A stretch of DNA of 33,876 nt, taken from the NCBI GenBank assembly GCA_036881865.1, contig JBAJNM010000018.1, positions 1 to 33,876 on the forward strand, written 5' to 3'. Position numbers and translations under genes: made by a program. The notes under the pieces were generated by a model, which was given only the letters and a program-made list of their open reading frames with translations, was not told where the DNA came from and did no database searches. This document shows, piece after piece, positions 17,136 through 24,928 of the stretch (within the stretch, counting starts at the first letter, position 1; the number at the start of each line of letters is the position of its first letter). The stretch comes from Parvularculales bacterium. Its GTDB lineage: Bacteria > Pseudomonadota > Alphaproteobacteria > JAPOUT01 > JBAJNM01.

Positions 17136-17587
17136 CGGCTTCCTCCTAAACCCTCCAAATTTGCTCCGCAAGAAAGCTAGGGAGGTAATAAACCTAAATA
17201 AAACAAACTCTGGTGCGTAATCCTACCCCCGTCTTGCGACGTACACGAAAATAAATAGTTCACCATCAAAAAAACTTCGATAACTTATACCACCCTACAA
17301 CAAATTAATTTTGTGAACAATCTTAAGGGTTCATAGAGGGTAGCAGAAAACTTTCCTACGTGCCATTAAGAGCGTCCCAAGGGCAGTTGTCAGGATGATA
17401 GTTGAAGGGAGCGATAAGCAGCTTTCCGTCAGCGGGTTGCTATCAAAAGCCCCTGCTCCTGCTATAATCGGAACGGTCACAATGCCCATTATTGCTTCCT
17501 TCCAGAACATCATATTTTTCCTGAAAGCCTATGCTCTCGTATAACCTTAAGATAAGATAGTAAATATTTCGTAAAGGAAAAGATTAG
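17136..17587. other. 452-base AT-rich spacer upstream of cobA
   Basis: The longest stretch here without a confident gene. It is visibly AT-richer than its surroundings, roughly a third GC by eye around 17240-17340. A short stem ACAAA/TTTGT lies at about 17299-17313. I see no tRNA, riboswitch, integrase remnant or copy of the tRNA-Val 3' end. Right-hand bases 17571-17587 carry the AAGGA ribosome site of cobA. One weak small ORF is listed separately. Promoters for cobA (+) and the nuclease (-) must lie here. Confidence 0.5.
17331..17489 (-). CDS. Possible small membrane protein (52 aa), doubtful
   Basis: Not recognised. From the ATG at 17489, which has a good GGAAGGA ribosome site 6 bases upstream, the frame gives 52 residues; an in-frame ATG pair at 17513/17510 would extend it. 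It starts with a hydrophobic stretch (GIVTVPIIAGAGAF). After NPLTESCLSLPS comes one helix-like segment (TIILTTALGTLLM) followed by ARRK. The short helix plus basic tail faintly resembles protein-sorting tails of the PEP-CTERM kind, but the protein is too short and lacks the PEP motif. It may be a remnant or not translated at all. Confidence 0.25.
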   Translation of the reverse strand: MGIVTVPIIAGAGAFDSNPLTESCLSLPSTIILTTALGTLLMARRKVFCYPL

Positions 17588-18367
17588 ATGAATCTTCCTA
17601 TGGATTTTTCAGCATTTCCGGCCTTTGAGCCCGGATGGGTATGGCTGGCAGGAGCAGGTCCAGGGGATGTGGGTCTTCTGACGCTGCTCGCAGCCCATGG
17701 ATTGCAACAGGCGGATGTGGTTGTCTATGATGCACTGGTATCAGACGGGGTGATGGCGTTGGCACGAGATGATGCAGTGCAGATATACGCCGGTAAGCGC
17801 GGAGGGCGGCCCTCCTGCCGGCAACAAGATATTTCAGCCCAACTCATTGAACGGGCCAAACAAGGATTACGGGTTTTGCGTCTTAAAGGAGGAGACCCGT
17901 TTGTTTTTGGGCGCGGCGGTGAAGAGGCGCAAGCTCTGGGGGTGGCAGGGATTCCGTTTCGGATTATTCCGGGTGTTACGGCAGGTATTGGTGCCCTAGG
18001 AACTGCAGGAATTCCCCTAACCCATCGTGATGTCAATCAGGCCGTGACCTTTATTACCGGCCATACAGACAACCCCGAAGGCACCACAAGCCTTGACTGG
18101 CAAGCCCTTGCCCGTAGCGCACCGGTGTTGGTTATCTATATGGGCATGCGCCGGCTTGAAGCCATCGCCCAAAATCTATTGAACGCCGGAAAGCCACCTG
18201 ATGAACCGGTAGCCATTATCAGCAATGCCACTTTGCCGGACCAGCATATCTTAGAGACTACCCTGTCGCTAGCCGCGCAAGACGCCAGCGCTCACGGTCT
18301 TACACCTCCGGCTATTATTGTGATTGGCGATGTAGTGCCGTTACGCACTCACCTAAGAAAAACGTAA
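17588..18367 (+). CDS. cobA: Uroporphyrinogen-III C-methyltransferase (SUMT)
   Basis: Methylates uroporphyrinogen III at C2 and C7 with S-adenosylmethionine, giving precorrin-2 for cobalamin and siroheme. A 259-residue tetrapyrrole methylase with the N-terminal VWLAGAGPGDVGLLTL loop, VVYDALVS, RLKGGDPFVFGRGGEE (the central family signature) and IPGVTAGIGALGTAGIPLTHR. It is a stand-alone methylase without the dehydrogenase/chelatase part of CysG. Upstream AAGGA is about 10 bases from the ATG; a second Met at residue 5 is possible. It sits about 6 kb from cobT-cobS and next to a GST, so siroheme synthesis is as likely a role as B12. No cobalamin riboswitch is visible upstream. Confidence 0.93.
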   Translation: MNLPMDFSAFPAFEPGWVWLAGAGPGDVGLLTLLAAHGLQQADVVVYDALVSDGVMALARDDAVQIYAGKRGGRPSCRQQDISAQLIERAKQGLRVLRLKGGDPFVFGRGGEEAQALGVAGIPFRIIPGVTAGIGALGTAGIPLTHRDVNQAVTFITGHTDNPEGTTSLDWQALARSAPVLVIYMGMRRLEAIAQNLLNAGKPPDEPVAIISNATLPDQHILETTLSLAAQDASAHGLTPPAIIVIGDVVPLRTHLRKT

Positions 18368-18377
18368 TGACCGGGCG

Positions 18378-18986
18378 CTAAACTTGGGCGCTATCGCGAG
18401 AGGAAACCTTCTCGTACCATTGCGTTAAGTTATTGCACTCTTCAGGTATTTTGGTGCGGGTAAAACGAGCAAAATCAATCGTTGTCATAGCGACAATATC
18501 AGCGAGGGTATAACGGTCACCTGCAATATAATCGCGCCCCTCTATAGAGCGGTCTATGAAAGACAGCATTTTTATAATGCGCTCTTTATTGATTTCTCCC
18601 CATTCAGGAATTTGCGTCTCTAATTCCGCCATCGCCGGATGCGTGTGACGGTAATACATAGCAACCGGAATCATAAAATTGAGTTCCATACGCCGTTGCC
18701 ACATTTCTATGATGGCACACTCCAGAGCATCTTTACCCATGAGGTTTGGCTCAGGTTGAAGTCCTTCAAAATAACGGCAGATAGCGATACTCTCGGTAAG
18801 CACCTGACCATCATCAAGGATCAACGCTGGTACCTGACTAAGAGGGCTTATTTTCCGATATTCAGAAGTTTTATGCTCTCCTTTCATGATATCAACCTGC
18901 TCCATGGGCACCTCAATGCCTTTTTCAGCAAGAAAAACCCGCACCCGACGGGGGTTAACAGCCAGAGTCGTATCATATAGTTTCAT
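18378..18986 (-). CDS. Glutathione S-transferase family protein
   Basis: A 202-residue cytosolic GST. The N-terminal thioredoxin-like domain has MKLYDTTLAVNPRRVRVFLAEKG, the QVPAL cis-proline motif (about residue 52) and the ESIAICRYFE segment that binds the glutamyl part of glutathione. The C-terminal all-alpha domain carries the LADIVAMTTIDFARF motif (about residues 161-175). The N-terminal catalytic Ser/Cys position is not obvious (TTLAVNPRR), so the class and chemistry are uncertain. AGGGAG precedes the ATG. It converges on cobA with a 10-base gap and is divergent from the MFE-like SDR. Together with gor, it suggests glutathione-based handling of electrophiles. Confidence 0.9.
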   Translation of the reverse strand: MKLYDTTLAVNPRRVRVFLAEKGIEVPMEQVDIMKGEHKTSEYRKISPLSQVPALILDDGQVLTESIAICRYFEGLQPEPNLMGKDALECAIIEMWQRRMELNFMIPVAMYYRHTHPAMAELETQIPEWGEINKERIIKMLSFIDRSIEGRDYIAGDRYTLADIVAMTTIDFARFTRTKIPEECNNLTQWYEKVSSRDSAQV

Positions 18987-19150
18987 AGATCAAGTCTCCC
19001 TCGTAGTCCCATTATTATATGCACTGCTGATATGCCTGTTAGCATACCTATAAATATTCTATTCTCAAGAGAAATACCCCCTTGACCCACACCTAATAGT
19101 AAGACAAAACAAGCGTTGCTGTTGATAATGTATTGAATGAGGAAATATCC

Positions 19151-20053
19151 ATGAGCATTCGTTTTGATGACAAAGTTGCGATTGTTACGGGCGCAGGCGG
19201 TGGTCTGGGCCGGTGTCATGCACTAGAATTGGCGCGACGCGGAGCCAAGGTTGTCGTGAATGACTTAGGCGGCTCGGTTGACGGGTCAGGAGGTGCACCA
19301 CAAGCAGCTGAATCCGTAGCGCAAGAAATAAAAGATAGCGGAGGCGAGGCCATTGCCAATGGATCCAGCGTCACGGACGATAAAGGCGTTGCCACCATGA
19401 TTGATGAAACCATCAAGACATTTGGCCGTTTGGATGTTTTGGTGAACAATGCCGGTATTTTGCGAGATAAAAGTTTTGCCAAAATGGAGCTAAGCGACTT
19501 TGAAAAAGTCATGGATATTCACGTCATGGGAACTGTCAAACCCACAAAGGCCGCATGGCCCATTATGAAAGGACAGGGCTATGGCCGTATTATGGTGACC
19601 ACATCATCTTCCGGTCTTTATGGTAATTTTGGCCAGACAAACTATGGTGCAGCCAAATTAGGGCTGGTGGGCTTTATGAACACCCTCAAATTAGAAGGCC
19701 AGAAGGATAATATCCACGTAAATGCTCTAGCACCTGTAGCCTATACCCGCATGACGGCTGACCTTATGGCACCGGAGGCTGAGCAAATGCTAACACCGGA
19801 TATGGTAACCCCCGCCGCCGTTTATCTGGTGAGTGAGGAGGCCCCGACAGGGGTTGTGCTGTGCGCAGGTGCCGGTGTGTTTTCCGTTTCACAGGTCATG
19901 GAGAGCGATGGCGTTGTACTCAAGGGTGATGATTTGAGTGCCGATGGCGTTGCCAAGAATTGGGATACCATCGCAGACATGTCAAAAGCCCGCCCATTCT
20001 TTATGGGCGGAGAGCAAACCGGTAAAGTTTTGGAAAAACTCTCCGGTAAATAA
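19151..20053 (+). CDS. SDR oxidoreductase resembling the MFE-2 (3R)-hydroxyacyl-CoA dehydrogenase domain
   Basis: A 300-residue classical short-chain dehydrogenase from the ATG at 19151 (GAGGA upstream); the frame opens earlier at 19133 without support. The cofactor loop is TGAGGGLGR, followed by VVVNDLGGSVDGSG, which is characteristic of the dehydrogenase part of peroxisomal multifunctional enzyme 2. NNAG is present, and the catalytic Ser (TTSSSG) and Tyr-Lys (TNYGAAK) are intact. The C-terminal ~70 residues (VSEEAPTGVVLCAGAGVFSV onward) also fit that group. The likely reaction is NAD-dependent oxidation of a 3-hydroxyacyl-CoA. It converges on the acyl-CoA operon with 18 bases between stops, which supports a role in beta-oxidation-like catabolism. 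Confidence 0.9.
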   Translation: MSIRFDDKVAIVTGAGGGLGRCHALELARRGAKVVVNDLGGSVDGSGGAPQAAESVAQEIKDSGGEAIANGSSVTDDKGVATMIDETIKTFGRLDVLVNNAGILRDKSFAKMELSDFEKVMDIHVMGTVKPTKAAWPIMKGQGYGRIMVTTSSSGLYGNFGQTNYGAAKLGLVGFMNTLKLEGQKDNIHVNALAPVAYTRMTADLMAPEAEQMLTPDMVTPAAVYLVSEEAPTGVVLCAGAGVFSVSQVMESDGVVLKGDDLSADGVAKNWDTIADMSKARPFFMGGEQTGKVLEKLSGK

Positions 20054-20071
20054 ACCAGAAAAAATTAGTCT

Positions 20072-20374
20072 TTAGCTGGCCTTATCAACAGCATTGAGAT
20101 AATCGATGATCGGCGCACCCGCTAGCACGGCGCCAAGTTTTGGTCCGGCAGCACGGAAATGCTCTGTCTTGCCGTGGGCTTCTAAAGCCTCTTGAGAGCT
20201 ATAGCGCTCCATAAAGACGTAGACGTTCTTATCCTTCTGAGATTGAAAAGCATCATACATTAAGCATTCCGGCTCGCTGGCTTTTACCTGAGCGCGTAAA
20301 TCACGTACAATAGATTCAAACTCTTCTTGTTTGCCGTCCTGAATGGTCAAAGTTGCTACAACACCGATAGACAT
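20072..20374 (-). CDS. ABM-domain putative quinol monooxygenase
   Basis: A 100-residue protein with a single antibiotic-biosynthesis-monooxygenase (dimeric alpha/beta-barrel) domain. The pattern is VVATLTIQDGKQEEFESIV, then EPECLMYDAFQSQKD, VFMERYSSQEALEAHGKTEHF, and a final helix and strand. Relatives such as YgiN oxidise quinols without a cofactor, but many members have no known function. AGGAG lies 8 bases before the ATG. It is the last gene of the minus-strand run of two acyl-CoA dehydrogenases and a crotonase, 37 bases after the crotonase, so it is probably cotranscribed. Its part in that pathway is unknown. Confidence 0.85.
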   Translation of the reverse strand: MSIGVVATLTIQDGKQEEFESIVRDLRAQVKASEPECLMYDAFQSQKDKNVYVFMERYSSQEALEAHGKTEHFRAAGPKLGAVLAGAPIIDYLNAVDKAS

Positions 20375-20411
20375 GGGAAAATCTCCTGTTTCTATTTATG
20401 GGGGGTACTCC

Positions 20412-21218
20412 CTAGCGCCCTTTATAAGTGCCGGGGCGTTTTTCAAAAAAGGCTGTAAGGGCCTCGTGATGATCTTCTGTGTGATGTGCCAGTGATTGCA
20501 TCACGGCTGACATTTCCATCACCGTATCAAAAGAATTATACAATCCCTCGCGCATCAGTTTTTTTGTCATACGGAGCACATCCGGTGGCTGAGCGGCAAC
20601 TTCCGCAGCTAGAGCGTGAGCCTCATCCATTAATTTTTCGGGAGATACCACTTTTGACACCAACCCCCAATCAAGAGCGGTTTGGGCATCAATGGTACGG
20701 GCTGTAAAAAATAATTCTGCCGCACGTGCCATACCAATGGTTCGAGGTAAAATCCAGGCACCGCCATCTCCCGGCACGAGTCCCAGACGCAAAAATGTTG
20801 CTCCAAAAATAGCATTATCTGCAGCAAGGCGCATATCAGCCAGACACGCAACATCATTGCCAAGGCCGATGGCCGGTCCGTTAACCGCCGCAATAACAGG
20901 AGCGCGAATACTCCACAAGGCGCGGATAATACCATGGATGCCATTGCGATAGTGATCTGCCACCTCAACGCCGGGGCCGGTAAATCCACCACCACCCTCA
21001 CGCATGGCTTTGATATTGCCACCCGCTGAAAAAGCCTTACCCGCTCCGGTTAAGATGACGCAGCGTACGTTGCGGTCTTCGTTAATCTGGGCTGCGGCGC
21101 TAGTAAAGTTCGCCGCATCCTCTGACTCCCCCAAAGGGTTGCGGCTTTCAGGACGATTGATCGTTAGGGTTACAATCGGTCCTTCTCGTTCAAAAAGCAA
21201 AGCTCCTGTCATAGACAT
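20412..21218 (-). CDS. Crotonase-family protein (enoyl-CoA hydratase/isomerase-like)
   Basis: A 268-residue crotonase fold. Oxyanion-hole segments are GKAFSAGGNIKAM (about residues 60-72) and NGPAIGLGNDVACLADMR (about 113-130). By comparison with rat enoyl-CoA hydratase, the first catalytic Glu (in GGGCEL) aligns with D122, and the second (in the FGxPE motif) with F142 (FGATFLRLG). An Asp, D151, lies in the PGDGGAW loop. Ordinary syn-hydration by two glutamates is therefore unlikely; isomerase or another crotonase reaction is possible. It is third in the minus-strand acyl-CoA operon, 63 bases after the short acyl-CoA dehydrogenase. A second Met at residue 3 could also be the start. Confidence 0.88.
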   Translation of the reverse strand: MSMTGALLFEREGPIVTLTINRPESRNPLGESEDAANFTSAAAQINEDRNVRCVILTGAGKAFSAGGNIKAMREGGGGFTGPGVEVADHYRNGIHGIIRALWSIRAPVIAAVNGPAIGLGNDVACLADMRLAADNAIFGATFLRLGLVPGDGGAWILPRTIGMARAAELFFTARTIDAQTALDWGLVSKVVSPEKLMDEAHALAAEVAAQPPDVLRMTKKLMREGLYNSFDTVMEMSAVMQSLAHHTEDHHEALTAFFEKRPGTYKGR

Positions 21219-21281
21219 TCTCTCTGTATCTTAGGCATTATACAACAAGCTTCCCGTTAAGGGTAAGATGTCATCCCCGTT

Positions 21282-22415
21282 TTATCCCGTAGCGCTAAAA
21301 CGCTTGATATGATACGGAACATCGCCAAACAGGCCATCTATAACCGTCAAACGCCGCACATAATGGCCAACATTCAACTCCTCCGTCATACCCATGCCAC
21401 CGTGAATCTGGATGGCCTCCTGACCTATAGCCCTGCCTGCCTTGCCAATCAAAACCTTAGCACCGGAGACCGCACGACGACGCTCGGCAGAAGCTTCATC
21501 GCTCAATTTCATGTTCACCATATACGTCATGGAAACAGCCTCTTCACAGGCCATAAACATGTCCACCATGCGATGTTGTAATACCTGAAACGAGCCTATA
21601 GGAACGCCAAACTGCTTGCGAGTGCGAGAATACTCCAAAGTAGCTTCATTAAGTCTCTTCATGATGCCAACAGACTCAGCGCATAACGCGCCAATGCCCG
21701 CGTTGACCACAGACTCTAACAGATCCAAGCCATTATCTACCTCGCTTATAACAGCATCCGTACCCACTTTCACATTCTCGAAAGTCACATCACAAGCCCG
21801 CTTGCTATCGACCATTGTATAGTCTTGAACACTGACACCCTTGGCGTTTTTTTCCACCATGAACAGGGTCACTCCGGCTTCATCACCCTGCCCTCCGGAG
21901 GTCCGAGCCGACACAATGAGATGATTGGCCCACGGGCCGCCTACAACAGCCGCCTTATGGCCATTAAGAACAAAAACATCACCTTTTTTCTTCGCAGTTG
22001 TGGTAACATTAGCTAGGTTATAACGGCCCTGAGGTTCAAACCATGCCAAAGCCCACACAGCCTCACCACTTGTTATGCTGTTAATCAAACCTTCACGTTG
22101 CCCTGCCGGCGCACCCGCTTGCAACAACCCGCCCGCTAGCACGACTGTTTCCAAATAAGGCTCTACCACAAGGCCGCTACCAAATTCCTCCATGATCACC
22201 ATCACATCAATAGAGCTACCTCCAAGACCGCCAAACTCTTGCGAAAAAGGAGCCGCCAACAACCCCAACTCAGCAAATTGCTTCCAATAATCAGATCGCC
22301 AGCCCTCAGCACTCTCAATAATGCCACGCCGTGTGTCAAAATCGTAATTGTCCCGAACAAAACTCTGCACCATATTGCGTAGCAAATTCTGCTCCTCAGA
22401 AAAAGAAAAATCCAT
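21282..22415 (-). CDS. Acyl-CoA dehydrogenase family protein, short (beta-like) subunit
   Basis: A 377-residue ACAD-fold protein with an N-terminal helical domain (FSEEQNLLRNMVQSFVRDNY), middle beta domain and C-terminal helical domain with the RKQFGVPIGSFQVLQHRMVDM segment. The C-terminal motif is IQIHGGMGMTEELNVGHYVRRL; the YEGT-type catalytic glutamate of classical enzymes is absent. The middle-domain FAD/substrate motif is also weak (LAWFEPQGRYNL). Such short, divergent ACADs occur as one subunit of heteromeric enzymes encoded next to a longer partner. Here the partner lies 65 bases upstream. GGAGGG precedes the ATG. Which substrate the pair oxidises is unknown. Confidence 0.9.
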   Translation of the reverse strand: MDFSFSEEQNLLRNMVQSFVRDNYDFDTRRGIIESAEGWRSDYWKQFAELGLLAAPFSQEFGGLGGSSIDVMVIMEEFGSGLVVEPYLETVVLAGGLLQAGAPAGQREGLINSITSGEAVWALAWFEPQGRYNLANVTTTAKKKGDVFVLNGHKAAVVGGPWANHLIVSARTSGGQGDEAGVTLFMVEKNAKGVSVQDYTMVDSKRACDVTFENVKVGTDAVISEVDNGLDLLESVVNAGIGALCAESVGIMKRLNEATLEYSRTRKQFGVPIGSFQVLQHRMVDMFMACEEAVSMTYMVNMKLSDEASAERRRAVSGAKVLIGKAGRAIGQEAIQIHGGMGMTEELNVGHYVRRLTVIDGLFGDVPYHIKRFSATG

Positions 22416-22480
22416 GAATAACCCTCCGGCAGCCCAGTTGTTACAGAGTAATAATTATAGGTGTGTTAGGTATCAAATGC

Positions 22481-23671
22481 CTAAAGGCCAAGCACCATCT
22501 TGGCGATAATGTTGCGCTGTATTTCATTGGAGCCACCATAAATGGACGTCTTACGCATATTGAAATACTCCTGCGCTACTCCTTCCGCATAATCCGGACC
22601 AACACGAGTATAATTACTCATCTCACCCTGACGTGGTGTCTGAATCATACCGTAGTAACCAACAGCTTCAAGGGTCAACTCCGTGATGCGCTGCTGGATT
22701 TCCGTACCCTTAACCTTCAAAATAGAGGACTCTGGACCCGGACCCTCACCCCGACTCTCCGCCGCTAACGTGCGCAACTCCGTATATTCAAGCGCCGTTA
22801 AGTCAATCTCTGTCTCAGATATTTTGTTCAGAAAATCATTATCATTAATGAGAGGTTCCCCATCCGACATCTCAGCCCGCGCGATGCCTTTAAGCTGCTC
22901 TATCGCCTTTTTAGAACGCGCCACCCCAGCAATACCAGAGCGCTCGTTGCCAAGTAAAAACTTGGCGTATGTCCAGCCTTTATTCTCTTCACCTATAAGG
23001 TTTTTGGCCGGTACACGAACATCCTCCAAAAAGACCTCATTGACTTCATGCGACCCATCAATAGTGATAATCGGACGCACCGTAATACCCGGCGTTTCCA
23101 TGTCAATCAGCAGAAAAGAAATTCCCGTCTGAGGCTTACCTTCAGTGCTCGTGCGCACCAGACAAAATATCCAATCCGCATGCTGGGCAAGGGTCGTCCA
23201 TATCTTATGGCCGTTAACTATATAATCGTTACCATCGCGCACAGCACGAGTTCTCAGCGACGCCAAGTCAGACCCTGAACCAGGCTCTGAATAACCCTGA
23301 CACCACCAATGCTCTCCGGAAAGAATACGGGGCAGAAAATAATCCTTCTGCTCCTGATTGCCAAAAGTATAAACAACCGGCCCTAGCATGCTAAGTCCAA
23401 ACGGCAACAGCGCCGTCGTACCTGCACGGGCATTCTCCTCACCCCAAATATAGCGCTGTGTGACAGACCATCCCGTCCCGCCATATTCCTTCGGCCATGA
23501 AGGAGCTACCCAGCCTTTCTTGTGCAAGATACGATGCCATCTCAGCATGTCTTCTTTGCTCATGGAAGCCCGGTCATCGCGCTCCTTTAACTCGGCAGGA
23601 AAATTATCCTCTATGAACTGACGTACCTCATCACGAAATGCAAGGTCATCCGCGCTGAAACTTAAATCCAT
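22481..23671 (-). CDS. Acyl-CoA dehydrogenase family protein, long (alpha-like) subunit
   Basis: A 396-residue FAD-dependent ACAD. The middle domain has the conserved QGYSEPGSGSDLASLRTRA and NGHKIWTTLAQHAD motifs that bind flavin and substrate. The C-terminal motif is SIYGGSNEIQRNIIA, so the Glu of the YEGT motif in medium-chain enzymes is Gly. A candidate catalytic base is E243 in LLGNERS, the region where isovaleryl-CoA dehydrogenase and some steroid-degradation ACADs keep theirs (inference). AAGGAG lies 7 bases upstream of the ATG. It is the first gene of a four-gene minus-strand operon, with a 178-base leader after cobT. Electrons would pass to ETF. Confidence 0.92.
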   Translation of the reverse strand: MDLSFSADDLAFRDEVRQFIEDNFPAELKERDDRASMSKEDMLRWHRILHKKGWVAPSWPKEYGGTGWSVTQRYIWGEENARAGTTALLPFGLSMLGPVVYTFGNQEQKDYFLPRILSGEHWWCQGYSEPGSGSDLASLRTRAVRDGNDYIVNGHKIWTTLAQHADWIFCLVRTSTEGKPQTGISFLLIDMETPGITVRPIITIDGSHEVNEVFLEDVRVPAKNLIGEENKGWTYAKFLLGNERSGIAGVARSKKAIEQLKGIARAEMSDGEPLINDNDFLNKISETEIDLTALEYTELRTLAAESRGEGPGPESSILKVKGTEIQQRITELTLEAVGYYGMIQTPRQGEMSNYTRVGPDYAEGVAQEYFNMRKTSIYGGSNEIQRNIIAKMVLGL

Positions 23672-23849
23672 GCTATAACTCCTTACGACCTGTCTTAGCA
23701 GTTTTTACCCACGACCCCAAAGGCCTAAATAACGCAAACCAGAAGTCTCCTAAGTTACATTAACAGCACTCAGGAGAGATATCCCAGTGGATATACCACC
23801 CTAGACCAATACAGCCCAGTTTCCAAGTCTGATAACCATGGCGGACCGG
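23672..23849. promoter_or_regulatory. Leader of the acyl-CoA operon with a candidate operator palindrome
   Basis: 178 bases between the cobT stop and the first ACAD, the likely promoter region of the operon. It contains ATATCC-CAGT-GGATAT at 23779-23794, a perfect 6-bp inverted repeat with a 4-base spacer. The size suits a site for a TetR/FadR-like regulator, but no regulator gene is nearby. The -10/-35 elements are not clear. Confidence 0.35.
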
Positions 23850-24860
23850 CTAACTACCCCCGTCTATAGTAGCTTCGTCAAATGTTATCATGCCCTTGTG
23901 GACCGCCGCCGCCGCCCGAACAAGCCCTAATCCCAAAGCCGCACCACTGGCCTCCCCCAACCGCATCTCTAAATCCAGCAGAGGCGCTTTATCCAGCACC
24001 TCCAATAAACGACGATGAGCCGGCTCTGCCGAACAATGCGCTGCCAAACAATGGTCTAATGCCCCCGACACCAATTCATGTAAAACTCCCGCTGCCGCCG
24101 ATACCACATAACCATCCAGTAGCGTTGGAATACGCCTTAAGCGAGCCTCTAAAATTGCCCCTACAAGGGCAGCCTCTTCCCACCCCCCAAGCCTGCGCAA
24201 GATCTCAAGAGGGTCATCAAGAAGGTCTGCATGATGCGTTAAGGCTCGGCTAACAACCGCACATTTACGCTCTATGCCCGCCTCATCACTACCCGCACCC
24301 GGCCCGACCCACTCTTGTGCCTGTCCCCCAAACAAAGCACAACACAAAGCAGCCGCAATGGTCGTATTGCCAATACCCATATCACCAAGTCCCAAAAGAT
24401 CACAATCATTCGGAACCGCCTCCATCCCAGCTCTCATCGCTGCCACACACCCCGCCTCATCCATAGCCGCTTCCTGTGTGATATCTCCCGTCAAACCCCA
24501 CGATGTTAAGTCCACCACCTCAAGACGAGCCTCAACCCCTTGAGCCAATTGATTGACGGCAGCTCCTCCATTACGAAACGTCTCTACCATCTGTGCGGTT
24601 ACCTCAATCGGCCATGCCGATATACCGTGGCAGGTAATCCCATGATTGCCAGCACACACAACAAGTGCCGGCCTCACAGGCATAGGCTGTTCCTGCTCCC
24701 GCCATGACGCCAGCCAGACAGCGATATCTTCAAGGCGCCCCAAAGCACCCGGTGGTTTTACGAGTTGCAACTGGCGCTCTCTAGCGGCTGTTGCCGCACG
24801 TTCATCCGCTCTCGACAATTCTACTGCCATCGCCCGCACGTCTTCAAAAGACAAAACCAT
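23850..24860 (-). CDS. cobT: Nicotinate-nucleotide--dimethylbenzimidazole phosphoribosyltransferase
   Basis: Activates dimethylbenzimidazole to alpha-ribazole phosphate for the lower ligand of cobalamin. It has ~336 residues. Seen: KPPGALGRLEDIAVWLASW (base-binding N-terminal region), CAGNHGI and AQMVETFRNGGAAVNQLA, GLGDMGIGNTTIAAAL (phosphate-binding), and the C-terminal LEMRLGEASGAALGLGL with the catalytic Glu. GTG-ATG doublet at the start: ATG at 24860 or GTG at 24863 could be used. It is divergent from cobS with only 65-68 bases between, the standard Rhizobiales arrangement. No B12 riboswitch fits in that gap. Confidence 0.95.
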   Translation of the reverse strand: MVLSFEDVRAMAVELSRADERAATAARERQLQLVKPPGALGRLEDIAVWLASWREQEQPMPVRPALVVCAGNHGITCHGISAWPIEVTAQMVETFRNGGAAVNQLAQGVEARLEVVDLTSWGLTGDITQEAAMDEAGCVAAMRAGMEAVPNDCDLLGLGDMGIGNTTIAAALCCALFGGQAQEWVGPGAGSDEAGIERKCAVVSRALTHHADLLDDPLEILRRLGGWEEAALVGAILEARLRRIPTLLDGYVVSAAAGVLHELVSGALDHCLAAHCSAEPAHRRLLEVLDKAPLLDLEMRLGEASGAALGLGLVRAAAAVHKGMITFDEATIDGGS

Positions 24861-24928
24861 CACAAACCCAACCTATCGCTAAAAAAGAAAGCTCGTGCGC
24901 ATCATGGCTTATTCCGTTATGATTAGCC

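Noticed and set aside
16444-17587. Integrated element (prophage or island) at tRNA-Val
   Set aside because: No integrase, no repeat of the tRNA 3' end and too small; kept only as an accessory-looking patch.
18372-18391. GGGCGCT repeated twice near the cobA/GST stops
   Set aside because: A direct rather than inverted repeat of seven bases; probably chance.
18983-19219. 78-residue frame between GST and SDR
   Set aside because: Overlaps the SDR start antisense; no ribosome site and no family.
24861-24928. Cobalamin riboswitch between cobT and cobS
   Set aside because: The gap is only about 65 bases and shows no B12-box-like sequence.
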